64,000 bases of DNA from JBJHAX01 sp050480705 (GCA_050480705.1 JBJHAX010000008.1:7442-71441); one strand, 5' to 3'. Positions 34,939 to 43,846 are shown, numbered from the stretch's first letter. The notes: generated by a model not told the origin, from the sequence alone. Made by a program: numbers and translations.

Positions 34939-36012
34939 ATGGTGCAACGGAACTCGACGTCGGGCGATCCGCTCGAGCGCGTCAAGCGCAGGGCGTACCT
35001 CAGCGCATGCCTGCTCGGAATCCCGATCGACGCGGCCGGCTACGTCATCGCGACCGACCGAGCCATCTCGACGGCGTACCTCGTCACCGCACTGAGCCTC
35101 ATCGTCGTCGCTGCGCTGACCGTGTCTCCGATCGCGTTGCATCGCGCGGAGTTGATCGGCTTTGTCCTGATCACCACGACGTTTCTTTGGCGGGCCGGTG
35201 TCGTCGTGTTCTCGACGGCGTCACTGGGCATCGAGTTCGCCGAACTGATCACGACCGTGGTCATGCTGTGCGTCGTCTACCTGCTCGCCTTCCTGTTCTA
35301 TCCGCGCCGTCTCGCGCTCGGACTGTCGATCGGGGTGCTGAGCCTGACCGCGGTCATCATCAGCGCAGGGCTTGCCGCGACGGCGATCAGCGAGCTGCCG
35401 CACCGCGGGATGCCCCTGTACAAGGCGTTCACGATGCAGGCGGTGTTCGTCGCCCTGCTCTACATCCTCGCCGTCACCAAGGAACAGATGAGCGCCTCCC
35501 AAGCCCGTGCCCAGGCGCTGGCCGAGATCGCGACCACGGACGCGTTGACCGGCGCCCACAACCGCAGGCATCTGACGGCGGTCCTCGAACAGCACGTCGC
35601 CGACGCGCAGCGCACCCAGCGCGCCGTTTCGGTCCTGCTGTTCGACCTCGACCGTTTCAAACGCATCAACGACACCTACGGGCACGATGCGGGTGACGAG
35701 GTGCTGCGAGGTTTCGTGTCGCGTATCTCGGGGGTACTCCGCGACGCGGACACGTTCGGGCGCTGGGGAGGCGAGGAGTTCCTCGTCGTCGCGCCTGGCG
35801 CGGATGCTGCCGCTGCAGCAACGCTTGCGGAACGCTGCCGCGTCGCGTTGCGCACCCTGCTGTTGCCGTCGGGTGACGCGGTCACCGTCAGCGTCGGTGT
35901 GGCAACCCGCGGCGCCGACGACCGTTGGGACGCCCTGGTGCGAGCCGCGGACCATGCGCTCTACGAGGCCAAGGAGCGCGGCCGCGACCGCGTGGTGACC
36001 GCCGGTACGTGA
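34939..36012 (+). CDS. Membrane-bound diguanylate cyclase (GGDEF)
   Basis: A 357-residue c-di-GMP synthase. Residues 20-180 contain six hydrophobic segments, an unclassified membrane sensor module. A short helix links to the GGDEF domain (195-355), with TDALTGAHNRRHL, DLDRFKRINDTYGHDAGDEVL, and the active site GGEEF at 277-281. An intact inhibitory I-site RDAD (268-271) lies five residues before the active site, so product feedback inhibition is expected. ATG 34939 is preceded by AGGAG. There is no EAL domain. Signal sensed is unknown. Confidence 0.95.
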   Translation: MVQRNSTSGDPLERVKRRAYLSACLLGIPIDAAGYVIATDRAISTAYLVTALSLIVVAALTVSPIALHRAELIGFVLITTTFLWRAGVVVFSTASLGIEFAELITTVVMLCVVYLLAFLFYPRRLALGLSIGVLSLTAVIISAGLAATAISELPHRGMPLYKAFTMQAVFVALLYILAVTKEQMSASQARAQALAEIATTDALTGAHNRRHLTAVLEQHVADAQRTQRAVSVLLFDLDRFKRINDTYGHDAGDEVLRGFVSRISGVLRDADTFGRWGGEEFLVVAPGADAAAAATLAERCRVALRTLLLPSGDAVTVSVGVATRGADDRWDALVRAADHALYEAKERGRDRVVTAGT

Positions 36013-36067
36013 GTCCAGCATCGTGGCCATGGAAAGCCGCGACGCGAACCTCACGCGTCGGCAGGCG

Positions 36068-37972
36068 TCACCAGTGGAAGCCGAGCAGCCGCCAGTGGTA
36101 GAGAACGGGCACCAGGGCGACGAAGATGACGGCGAGCACGGCTGAGTGAACCCGCGCGAAAGGCGTCGAAGCACGCCGGGCGATGCTGGTGACCGCGACG
36201 ACCGACAGTGCGATCGTTCCCGGCACCAGCAGCAGCGCGCCTGCGAGCAGCGCGATGGTGACCGTCCCCGGTGCGAGCATCGTTCCAGGATCGACGACGA
36301 ACTGCGCGAGCATGCCGAGGAGCAGGATCACTCCAATGGTGCCGTTCAGGCCGGCGATGCGGCGTGACAGTGCCGGCCGCTGCGCCTGATCGCGCCTGCG
36401 CCGTCGACGTGCCCTGAGCCATCCGAGAGGCCAGCCGACCGCGGCGACCAGGGAGGTCACGGCGAACAGGGCGAGCAGCGTTCCGTGCCACGCCGGGGTC
36501 TGATACCAGGCGATTCGTTCCATGGGGAACAGTTGCGTTCCGGCGATGTGCAGCATCGTCGCGTTGTCGCCGGCGAGGTCGAACGCGAGCGTGCGCTGCC
36601 CGTCGATTTCGTGGAACACCTCGGGATCGTCGGACGGCGCCCAGTGGCCGTCATCGACGAGGCCGGGCGCCATGACCGTGGTCAGCGTTCCGTCCGCGTC
36701 CTGGTCGACCCGCATCGTCGGGGTCCCGAGGAGTGAGACGACGCGCATGAACGTGTGGCGGTCGTAGCGGATCCACCGGTAGGTGCCGGTGTAGTGATCG
36801 GGGTCGAATGTTGCCGGCGCCGGCTCGATGCGCTCGACGGGCTCAGGTGTTGTTGCAGCGAGCACCGCGTCGACGACACGTCCAGCTGCCAGGGATCCCG
36901 ATCCGTGGTTGAACGCAAGGAATACCCCGAGATCCTGTTCAGGGGCGAGGACGAGCAGGCTGCCGAACCCGATCCATCCGCCACCGTGCCCCACGGTCGC
37001 CCGGCCGTGCGAGGAACCCTGGAAGAAGCCGTAGCCGATGCCTGGCACGGCCGGGTGGGACGTGAACTGCGGCGTCTGCATCCGCTCGATCGCCTCGGCG
37101 CCGAGCACGACGTCGTGGTGATCCGCGTGGCCGAGGTGGGCGAGCATGAACGCCGCCATGTCTTCGCCGGTCGTCCAGAGCCCGCCCGCAGGTCGAAGGT
37201 GCAGATACCACGGTTCGACCGGTTGCGCGTCCGGACCGAATGGCTGGTAGCCGACAGCGTCGTAGGCGTCGGCTGCCGGTGGCCCGCCGAATGTCGTACG
37301 GTCCATGCCCAGCGGTTCGAGAATCTGTTCGGTGATGTAGACGTCGAAGGGTTCGCCGCTCACCGTCTCCACCGCGTGACCGGCCAGTCCGATGCCGTGG
37401 TTGTTGTACTGGTGGCGCTGGCCGGGTGGGCGGATTCGCGGCGGCAGGTTGTGCGCCAGGTTCTCGCCGAGCGGTTCGACGGCGTCGAGGTCGAGGGTGA
37501 ACCAGCCGACCCAGTGCCGCTCGTCGAATCCGGCCGTGTGGGTGAGCAGGTGGTGGAGCGTCACCGGTTCGGCGAACGTCTCGGGCACCTGCACGTCGGC
37601 CAGATAATGGTTGACGTCGACGTCGAGCTCGAGCTGATGCTGTTCGACGAGCTGCATGACCGCTGTCGCCGTGAACAGTTTCGTGACCGAGCCGATGTCG
37701 AAACGGGTCTCGCGCCAGTCGACGGTGACGTCGTTCTCCCGGTCGGCGTGGCCATAGCCGCGCGCGACGGCGATGTCACCGTCGCGCACGACGACGGCGA
37801 CCGCGCCGGGGATGCCGTAGCGCTCCATCTCGGCCTCGACGGCGTCGTCGACGACCTGTGCGAGCGTGTCGGGTGACGTTTCGTCCTGTGTCGGCTCGGC
37901 ATGCGCAGCAAGGGCGACGGCACCCAATGCCGTCACGGCGAGCACGGTGGAGAAGGTTTTCCAGCGCAACAT
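36068..37972 (-). CDS. Exported serine hydrolase of the beta-lactamase/class C family with C-terminal membrane domain
   Basis: A 634-residue penicillin-binding-protein-like hydrolase. A signal peptide (FSTVLAVTALGAVALAAHA) is followed by the serine hydrolase fold, with the nucleophile Ser95 in GSVTKLFTA (SxxK) and the second motif YNNHG near 190 (YxN). HGGGWIGFGS near 345 stands where the KTG-like motif belongs. After a beta-rich region (residues 400-500, DUF3471-like in position) come three or four hydrophobic segments at 515-634. Such proteins act as D-aminopeptidases, esterases or peptidoglycan-related enzymes; a lactamase role is unlikely. Substrate unknown. Confidence 0.9.
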   Translation of the reverse strand: MLRWKTFSTVLAVTALGAVALAAHAEPTQDETSPDTLAQVVDDAVEAEMERYGIPGAVAVVVRDGDIAVARGYGHADRENDVTVDWRETRFDIGSVTKLFTATAVMQLVEQHQLELDVDVNHYLADVQVPETFAEPVTLHHLLTHTAGFDERHWVGWFTLDLDAVEPLGENLAHNLPPRIRPPGQRHQYNNHGIGLAGHAVETVSGEPFDVYITEQILEPLGMDRTTFGGPPAADAYDAVGYQPFGPDAQPVEPWYLHLRPAGGLWTTGEDMAAFMLAHLGHADHHDVVLGAEAIERMQTPQFTSHPAVPGIGYGFFQGSSHGRATVGHGGGWIGFGSLLVLAPEQDLGVFLAFNHGSGSLAAGRVVDAVLAATTPEPVERIEPAPATFDPDHYTGTYRWIRYDRHTFMRVVSLLGTPTMRVDQDADGTLTTVMAPGLVDDGHWAPSDDPEVFHEIDGQRTLAFDLAGDNATMLHIAGTQLFPMERIAWYQTPAWHGTLLALFAVTSLVAAVGWPLGWLRARRRRRRDQAQRPALSRRIAGLNGTIGVILLLGMLAQFVVDPGTMLAPGTVTIALLAGALLLVPGTIALSVVAVTSIARRASTPFARVHSAVLAVIFVALVPVLYHWRLLGFHW

Positions 37973-38045
37973 TGGCGACCCTGGAGGACAGCTGTGATGA
38001 CGACGGACGCGAACGGCGCATCATGCCCGCTCGACACGCGGATTC

Positions 38046-38429
38046 CTACTCGGCGTTCGCCGCCGCATCGAGAGACCTGATGAGCGCGCGCGGGGCGCGG
38101 GTGCGGTAGCTGTCCTCGAGCAGTTCAGCGAGCAGCTCCGGGTCGACATCGTCCAGACGCACCAGCAGCGCCGGGTAACCGGCGTAGTGCGGCGTGGAGA
38201 ACAGAACGCCCTGGTGCGCGTCGAGCAGTGCTTCTTTCTCGTCCGGATCGCAGAACACGACCAGCACCTGGCTGTCGTGGACGTCGTCGCGGGCGTGCTC
38301 TGAGGGCGCCCATAGCCGGCAGAACGGGCGTGTGCGGACCTTGAGGGCCGGGCTGCCGCGGTAGGAAGGCGCTTCGACGACCTCGGGCAGCCGCATGCCG
38401 AGCCGGCGCACATCGTCGAAATCAGCCAT
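38046..38429 (-). CDS. MmcQ/YjbR family protein
   Basis: A 127-residue CyaY-like fold protein (MmcQ/YjbR, DUF419). Typical segments are RLPEVVEAPSYRGSPALKV near the N-terminus (the GxPxFKV pattern), LVVFCDPDEKEALL and FSTPHYAGYPALLVRL. The family has a putative DNA-binding surface and no settled function. It stands alone between the serine hydrolase (same strand, upstream in transcription is the divergent XdhC gene) and needs no signal peptide. ATG 38429 is the natural start. Confidence 0.88.
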   Translation of the reverse strand: MADFDDVRRLGMRLPEVVEAPSYRGSPALKVRTRPFCRLWAPSEHARDDVHDSQVLVVFCDPDEKEALLDAHQGVLFSTPHYAGYPALLVRLDDVDPELLAELLEDSYRTRAPRALIRSLDAAANAE

Positions 38430-38504
38430 GCGGTCATCGATCCGATGGACAGCGCACCGTGGCGCAGTAGCGTCACACTAGCCGTCGACGGGCCGAGGAT
38501 CTCG

Positions 38505-39011
38505 ATGACTGATGTTGCATGCGCGATCGCTCAGGGCGAGGTGTCCGTCAACGTCGCCGACCGGCGGCTGGTCGCCGTCTATGCGACGCCGTTGTCGGGC
38601 GTGCTGCTCCATTGGGCGCGAGAGCTCGGCTTCGACACCGTTCTCCTCGAGCCCGACGTCGCGCGCCACGACGACCCGGCAGTAGCGCAGGCGGCACGGC
38701 TGATCGGCGATCCCGGGTCAGCCGGCGTCGATGAACTGACCGATGTCGTCGTGACCGACCATCATCGTGACGATCTCGGGGAGGTCATGGCGTCGCTGCT
38801 CGCGGCGCACCCACGCTGGATCGGCATCATCGGATCCCCCCGCCACGAAGCGCCGCACGTGGCTGCCCTGCGCGAACGGGGCGTCGACGAGCCGGCCATT
38901 GCATCGGTGCACCGGCCGATCGGACTCGACATCGGTTCGCGCACACCGCCCGAGATCGCGCTGTCGGTGCTCGCAGGCCTGCTGGCCGACCGCAACGGCC
39001 GCGCGGCGTAA
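38505..39011 (+). CDS. XdhC C-terminal (Rossmann) domain protein without the XdhC/CoxI N-terminal domain
   Basis: A 168-residue protein matching only the C-terminal Rossmann half of XdhC/CoxI. Seen are VAVYATPLSGVLLHWARELGF, VVVTDHHRDDLGEVMASLLAAHP, WIGIIGSPRHEAPHVAALRERG, and IASVHRPIGLDIGSRTPPEIALSVLAGLLADR, the family's most conserved end. Full XdhC proteins insert or sulfurate molybdenum cofactor for xanthine dehydrogenase or CO dehydrogenase. No such enzyme is in the window. ATG 38505 is used, with GAGG at 38495-38498. It is co-directional with the alpha/beta hydrolase 38 bp downstream. Confidence 0.85.
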   Translation: MTDVACAIAQGEVSVNVADRRLVAVYATPLSGVLLHWARELGFDTVLLEPDVARHDDPAVAQAARLIGDPGSAGVDELTDVVVTDHHRDDLGEVMASLLAAHPRWIGIIGSPRHEAPHVAALRERGVDEPAIASVHRPIGLDIGSRTPPEIALSVLAGLLADRNGRAA

Positions 39012-39049
39012 CGCCGCACGGGTCGTTCATCTACGAAGGAGCGTGGCGG

Positions 39050-39931
39050 ATGCTGCTGCGCCGTTCGCGCATCACACCCGTCGCCCTGTGGGGCGCAATG
39101 CGCCTGAGTGCGCGCGGCGCACCGCGGGTGTCGGGACGGCTGGCGGCGTGGCTGTGGAGCGTGCCGTGGCAGCGCATGCGGTCGACGAATCATGCGGCGC
39201 CGCTGACGCCTGCCGTTGCCTGGCGAGCCGAGACGATCGAGTTGGCGCTTGCGTCGACCGGCGGCTTGCCGCCGATGCGACGGCGCGTCGTGGTGCGTAC
39301 GGCAGGCAGTGGCCCGACGGTGCTGCTGGCGCACGGGTGGGCCGACAACTGGACGGGCCTGTCCGAGATCGCGCGCGTGCTGCACGGTGAAGGCTTCCGT
39401 GTCGCCACGGCCGACTTGCCGTCGCACGGGACGACGCGGGGAATGCGCACCGATGGCATCCAGTTCGCAGACGCAATCACCACGTTGGCGACGCACGTTC
39501 GCGCCGACCATGTCGTCGCGCACTCGATGGGTGCGCTCGGCACCCTCATCGCGCTGCGCGACGGGCTCGATGTCGCAAAGGTCGGCCTGCTCGCGCCGGT
39601 GGTCAGCATCGAAACCGCGTTCGACGGTTTTCGCGCGATCGCACCGATGCCGCACAGGACCGCTGACGAACTGCGCCGGTTCATCAGCCGCCGCTACGGC
39701 CCCGACGTCTGGACGCGGCTTTCGTTCGACACCCAGCCTCCGCGGCGAGACATCCCGGCGATCGTGTTCCACGACCACGACGATGAACGCGTCGGAATCG
39801 CCACGTCACGTCGTCTCGTCGACGCCTGGGAGAACGCGATGCTGGTCGAGTCGAGCGGACTGGGCCATCGTCGTCTCGTTCAGAGCGAGGAGACGGCGAT
39901 GCGGCTCGCACGGTTTCTCCGCGCGTCGTGA
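39050..39931 (+). CDS. Alpha/beta hydrolase
   Basis: A 293-residue serine hydrolase. The oxyanion segment is VLLAHGWADNWTG, the nucleophile elbow AHSMGALG (Ser near residue 163), and the catalytic His in GLGHRRLVQ near 270, with an acidic residue in HDHDDERVG. The 45-residue basic N-terminus (LRRSRITPVALWG and AAWLWSVPWQRM) could associate with the membrane but is not a clear signal peptide. ATG 39050 has GAAGGAG at 39035-39041. Substrate not inferable. It is followed by a promoter-like AT-rich patch before the sulfur enzyme gene. Confidence 0.9.
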   Translation: MLLRRSRITPVALWGAMRLSARGAPRVSGRLAAWLWSVPWQRMRSTNHAAPLTPAVAWRAETIELALASTGGLPPMRRRVVVRTAGSGPTVLLAHGWADNWTGLSEIARVLHGEGFRVATADLPSHGTTRGMRTDGIQFADAITTLATHVRADHVVAHSMGALGTLIALRDGLDVAKVGLLAPVVSIETAFDGFRAIAPMPHRTADELRRFISRRYGPDVWTRLSFDTQPPRRDIPAIVFHDHDDERVGIATSRRLVDAWENAMLVESSGLGHRRLVQSEETAMRLARFLRAS

Positions 39932-39951
39932 GTTGCGATCGTCAGGGCTGC

Positions 39952-39980
39952 TTGCTCTCCTTCAAAAAAGTCCGTACATT
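39952..39980 (+). promoter_or_regulatory. Promoter in an AT-rich patch upstream of the MBL-rhodanese gene
   Basis: TTGCTC (39952-39957) and TACATT (39975-39980) are 17 bp apart in one of the few AT-rich stretches of the window (CAAAAAAG ... GTTTTTG). The flanking A and T runs are arranged as a loose inverted repeat around the -10, which could be an operator. Start codon 40008 is about 20 nt beyond the expected transcription start. Confidence 0.45.
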
Positions 39981-40007
39981 TCCGTTTTTGCGCGTTGCAG
40001 GGACGAC

Positions 40008-41402
40008 ATGCAGATCGTCACGATCGAAACCCCGTCACTGGGTGACCGCAGCTACGTGATCAGCGACGGTGACGTCGCGGTCGTCATCGATCCCCAGCGC
40101 GACATCGATCGCATCGTCGATGTGATCGAGTCGAATTCGTGGCGTATCACGCATGTGCTCGAGACCCACATGCACAACGACTACGTCTCCGGGGGGCTCG
40201 AGCTCGCGCGCGTCAGCGCTGCGCGTTACGTCATGGCTGCCGCCGAGGAGGCGTTTTTCGACTTCGACGGCGTCGCCGACGGCGACACGATCCGCACCGG
40301 GCGACTCGAACTCACGGCGCTCCACACACCTGGACACACGCCGACCCACATGTCCTATGTGGTCGAGGGCCCCGGCGGACAGCCGGCGGTGTTCAGCGGT
40401 GGGTCGCTGCTGTACGGCTCGGTCGGGCGCACCGACCTGATCTCGCTCGCCCGGCGTGACGAACTCACCCGCCTGCAGCACGCATCGGCACGTCGCCTCG
40501 CGGACGAACTCGACGACGCGACCACGGTGCTGCCGACCCACGGGTTCGGTTCGTTCTGCTCCTCGGCCGCCGCCGACGAACACACCAGCAACGTCGACGA
40601 GCGCACCGGCGTTCAGATCTCCACGATCGGCGAACAGCGCCGCACGAACCTGGCGTTGGTGACCGCCGACGTCGACGAGTTCGTGTCCATGATCGTCGAT
40701 GGTCTCGACGCCTACCCGCGCTACTACGCGCATATGGCGCCACGCAACAAGGTCGGCGCTGGCCCGATCGATCTGACCCCTGCGGTCGAGGCCGATCCCG
40801 CCGAACTGGCCCGACGCATCCACGCAGGGGAGTGGGTGGTCGATCTGCGTTCCCGCACAGCGTTCGCAGCCGACCACGTCACCGGGACGATCAACGTCGA
40901 AGTGGGAACGTCGTTCGTGACGTACCTGGCGTGGCTGGTCCCGTGGGGTATGCCGGTCACACTGGTCGGCGATGCGCAACACGAGGTCGACGAAGCGCAA
41001 CGGCAACTCGTCCGTGTCGGCATCGAACGCCCCGCTGCGCAGGCCACAGGCGGCGTCGACGCCTTCGGTGTCGGCTTGGACCGCAGCGGCTACCGGGTGA
41101 GCGACCTCGAGGATCTCGCCAAGCGCGTCGCTGCCGACGAGCGGCTCCACATCCTCGATGTGCGTCGCGGCGATGAACGGCGTGCGGGAGGAATCGCGGG
41201 CTCGCAACACATCCCCATTCACGAGCTCGAGCGCCGCATGGACGAGGTGCCTGCCGGCATCGACGTCTGGGTGCACTGCGCCTCGGGCTACCGGGCGTCG
41301 ATCGCTGCCTCACTGCTCGTTCGGGGCGGGCGACGCTGTGTGCTCGTCGATGACGATGACGCGCGGCTGCGCGAGCTCGGATTCGAACTGGTGTCGTCGT
41401 GA
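40008..41402 (+). CDS. Metallo-beta-lactamase fold persulfide dioxygenase-like protein with two rhodanese domains
   Basis: A 464-residue sulfur-metabolism enzyme. The N-terminal metallo-beta-lactamase domain (1-240) has ligands His54, His56 and Asp58 in THMHNDYVSGG and HTPGHTPTHM further on, as in ETHE1/Blh-type persulfide dioxygenases. Two rhodanese domains follow. The first (about 255-350) lacks a catalytic Cys, and the second (about 365-462) carries Cys424 in VHCASGYRAS. It probably oxidises persulfide from sulfide detoxification and moves sulfane sulfur. ATG 40008 has AGGGA just upstream. The GntR gene follows after a hairpin. Confidence 0.93.
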   Translation: MQIVTIETPSLGDRSYVISDGDVAVVIDPQRDIDRIVDVIESNSWRITHVLETHMHNDYVSGGLELARVSAARYVMAAAEEAFFDFDGVADGDTIRTGRLELTALHTPGHTPTHMSYVVEGPGGQPAVFSGGSLLYGSVGRTDLISLARRDELTRLQHASARRLADELDDATTVLPTHGFGSFCSSAAADEHTSNVDERTGVQISTIGEQRRTNLALVTADVDEFVSMIVDGLDAYPRYYAHMAPRNKVGAGPIDLTPAVEADPAELARRIHAGEWVVDLRSRTAFAADHVTGTINVEVGTSFVTYLAWLVPWGMPVTLVGDAQHEVDEAQRQLVRVGIERPAAQATGGVDAFGVGLDRSGYRVSDLEDLAKRVAADERLHILDVRRGDERRAGGIAGSQHIPIHELERRMDEVPAGIDVWVHCASGYRASIAASLLVRGGRRCVLVDDDDARLRELGFELVSS

Positions 41403-41422
41403 ACCTGCGTCGCATTCGAAGC

Positions 41423-41447
41423 GGCGCGCTACCCACACAGGCGCGCC
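41423..41447 (+). repeat. GC hairpin immediately before the GntR start
   Basis: GGCGCGC (41423-41429) and GCGCGCC (41441-41447) are perfect 7-bp arms around an 11-nt loop and end three bases before the GTG at 41451. No Shine-Dalgarno is visible there. It may attenuate read-through from the upstream gene, limit GntR translation, or be an operator. Confidence 0.45.
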
Positions 41448-41450
41448 ATC

Positions 41451-42173
41451 GTGGCTGAACGATCCGCACCCCTGTGGCAGCAGGTGCGTGACGATCTCGA
41501 GCGGCGCATCGCCACCGGTGATTTCGCGGATCGGTTCCCAACCGATCGCGAGCTGGTCGAGCATTACCACGTGAGCCGCCATACGGCACGCGAGGCGGTG
41601 CGCCGGATGCGCAGCCGCGGGGCGGTGGAGCGGCACCGTGGACGCGGAAGCTTCGTCAACAGTGCGCGGCTGACCCAGCCCCTCGGAGGCCTCTACAGCC
41701 TGTTCCGGTCCGTCGAGGACCAGGGCCTGGAGCAGCGCTCCGAGGTGAGGGCGCTCGAGTGCGTTCGTGATGTCCTCGCAGCCTCACAACTCGGCCTCGC
41801 ACCCGACGCCGAGCTGGTGCATCTCGCACGGACACGTTTCGCCGCCGACGAGCCGCTGGCCGTGGATGATGTCTGGATGCCGTACGAGGTCGGTGCGCCG
41901 CTGCTCGGCGTCGATTTCACGCGTACCGCGCTCTACGAGGAGCTGTTGCGTCGGACCGGTCGGCGTCTGACGGCAGTCGAGGAGGAACTCGAACCGCGTA
42001 TCGCTGACGACGCCACAACCCGCGAGCTCCGGCTCGCCGAAGGCGAGGCGCTTCTCGCCGTGCGTCGACGCGGATTCAGCGGGAGCGAGACCATCGAGTA
42101 CCGCACGATGCTCATCCGTGGTCAGCGTCTGACCTACACCTACAGATGGCAGGCCGAGGACGCCGACGCCTGA
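41451..42173 (+). CDS. GntR family transcriptional regulator (HutC/UTRA type)
   Basis: A 240-residue GntR-HutC regulator. The winged helix-turn-helix is in residues 10-70 (LWQQVRDDLERRIATGDFADRFPTDRELVEHYHVSRHTAREAVRRMRSRGAVERHRGRGSFV, conserved at each family position, here listed across several positions). The UTRA effector domain spans 95-235 with AELVHLARTRFAADEPLAVDDVWMPYEVG and RRRGFSGSETIEYRTMLIRG. Such domains bind small carboxylates, sugars or amino acid derivatives. GTG 41451 is the first in-frame start. It follows the MBL-rhodanese gene by 48 bp and could regulate it. Confidence 0.9.
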   Translation: MAERSAPLWQQVRDDLERRIATGDFADRFPTDRELVEHYHVSRHTAREAVRRMRSRGAVERHRGRGSFVNSARLTQPLGGLYSLFRSVEDQGLEQRSEVRALECVRDVLAASQLGLAPDAELVHLARTRFAADEPLAVDDVWMPYEVGAPLLGVDFTRTALYEELLRRTGRRLTAVEEELEPRIADDATTRELRLAEGEALLAVRRRGFSGSETIEYRTMLIRGQRLTYTYRWQAEDADA

Positions 42174-42192
42174 ACGCGACTGCTCGGCGACG

Positions 42193-42606
42193 TCAGGGCG
42201 CCGCGCGCCGCGTCGACGCCGCGAAGGCGAGTACCGCAGACAGCGCCGTGAGCAGCACACCGAGCGGCACATGGACCGCAGACGCGACGACGAGGCCGCC
42301 ACGATGGCCCGCGTAGCCGAGCCCGATCTGCGCGAACGATCCGAGTACGAGCGCCATCGCGACCAGCGACATCCATCCAGGTCGGCGGCCGAAGAACGCC
42401 ATCATCGCGGCGAGTGCTGCAAGCACCAGGGTGAGCATGCCGAGCCAACCGTGCAGCTCGAAGAGTCCCGGATTCATGAACGCCGCAGGACCGGCCAACG
42501 CAGCCTGGACGAGCAACGTGGCCAGCAGCGCGATGGCGACGACACGAAAGCCGCCTCCCGATGTGGTCGCAGCGTCAGGGGCGGCGTCGGGCGACGGAGA
42601 TGACAT
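42193..42606 (-). CDS. Four-helix integral membrane protein, hypothetical
   Basis: A 137-residue protein with four hydrophobic segments (about 22-42, 52-72, 80-100 and 108-128) after a Ser/Pro/Asp-rich N-terminus. A single His (LFELHGWLGM) and another in YAGHRGG and AVHVPLG lie near helix ends, reminiscent of small haem-binding or DoxX-like membrane proteins, but I do not assign a family. It lies on the minus strand, 18 bp from the converging GntR gene. Confidence 0.65.
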   Translation of the reverse strand: MSSPSPDAAPDAATTSGGGFRVVAIALLATLLVQAALAGPAAFMNPGLFELHGWLGMLTLVLAALAAMMAFFGRRPGWMSLVAMALVLGSFAQIGLGYAGHRGGLVVASAVHVPLGVLLTALSAVLAFAASTRRAAP

Positions 42607-42720
42607 GGCGGCTCCCTACGGGTCGGCTCGAAGGGCGGTCGGGTTCACGGGCATAGTAAGGGCCGGCGCGTGGCATCCACGCCACCCGCCAGCGCGGTCA
42701 TGGCGAGGCCGACGGCCGCA

Positions 42721-43815
42721 TCAGTAGCGCAGGATCGCAGCGGGTAGCCCCATCGCGACACGGTCCACACTGAGTCGGACGACGTCGCCTGCGTGCTCGA
42801 GCGTCGCGCGGATCGCTTCGTTGACGGCATCGCGCATGACGTCGTCACGCCCTGCCGCACCGGCCGCGGGCACCAGCAGCATCGCAACACGACCGTTGTG
42901 CGCGGCCCGGGTGATCGCCGCCATGTCCAGCGACTCGGTGAGGCCCTGATCATTCGCCCGGTCGAATCGCGCGAGTGCCCGAGCTTGCGCCGTGTGGCCC
43001 GAGTCGTCGGCGACGCCCCATGCGGCATCGAGCAGGGCTGTGGGTGCGGTGTCATGCGGCGTGCCGGGGATGGTGCCGATGATCTCGAAGCCGGCGGCCT
43101 TGCGGAACTCGTCGACGAGATCCGCGACGCCTGCGACAACCACGGGAAGGCTCCGTTCGATGACCACCGGCCTGAGTGCGCGGTCGACGGCATGGAGAAA
43201 GCTCGCTCGCCGTGCGTCCGAGAGGTCCTTCGCTCCGCCATGACCGTGATAGAACGCCGCGTCACCCGGCCCGCTGGAAGCGGCACGCATCTGCAGGGTG
43301 TGTTCACGGTCACCCGGCTCGAGCAGGCCGGCCAGCTCATCCTCCAAACCGGGGAGCGCCACGTCGGTGACCATGTGCCGCGCGGCCTCGAACAGTTGCA
43401 CCTGGTGAAGGCTCAGACCGATCACGAGCAGTCGTTCATCCGGTCCAAACGCCTCCGCGATGGGCCACAGGTCCGGCACGTGCGAGATCGCGACGTACTC
43501 GTCGACCGGCACGGGCAGCTGCAGGACACGTGCGTCGTCCGTCGTGAGTAGCAGTGCGAGACCTCGTGCCTGCGCGTAGGGCCGTGTCGTCGTGTCACGG
43601 AGCGCAACCGCTGGTGCGAGCAGTCGTTCAATCGCGGCATCGTCGATGTCGTCGGCCTCGAGGCGTCGACGGGCGTCGTTGATCAGGGAACGCAGCCGTG
43701 TCGGTTCCCGGCCCTGACGCGACGTGGGCGGTTCGACCGGCAGGAACATCGATACGCACGGCGACGTCGCCGATCGCGCGAACGCCAGCAGATCCTCACG
43801 GTCAGGCATCTCCAC
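42721..43815 (-). CDS. baeRF family (bacterial eRF1/Vms1-like) protein
   Basis: A 364-residue member of the bacterial archaeo-eukaryotic release factor family (baeRF). Visible landmarks are CVSMFLPVEPP near residue 20, a Dom34-like middle region with ARVLQLPVPVDEYV, and the central FYHGHGGAKDLSDARRASFLHAVDRALRP (split between 190 and 220), followed by LPVVVAGVADLVDEFRKAAGFEIIGTI. Family members are thought to act on stalled ribosomes or peptidyl-tRNA; this is known for relatives, not shown here. The GGQ is replaced by the GHGG-type loop. ATG 43815 follows GAGGAGG in the leader. Upstream lies a palindrome at 43847-43861. Confidence 0.8.
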   Translation of the reverse strand: MEMPDREDLLAFARSATSPCVSMFLPVEPPTSRQGREPTRLRSLINDARRRLEADDIDDAAIERLLAPAVALRDTTTRPYAQARGLALLLTTDDARVLQLPVPVDEYVAISHVPDLWPIAEAFGPDERLLVIGLSLHQVQLFEAARHMVTDVALPGLEDELAGLLEPGDREHTLQMRAASSGPGDAAFYHGHGGAKDLSDARRASFLHAVDRALRPVVIERSLPVVVAGVADLVDEFRKAAGFEIIGTIPGTPHDTAPTALLDAAWGVADDSGHTAQARALARFDRANDQGLTESLDMAAITRAAHNGRVAMLLVPAAGAAGRDDVMRDAVNEAIRATLEHAGDVVRLSVDRVAMGLPAAILRY

Positions 43816-43846
43816 GGGGTCCTCCTCGTCGTGGTCGCTCCCAGAT

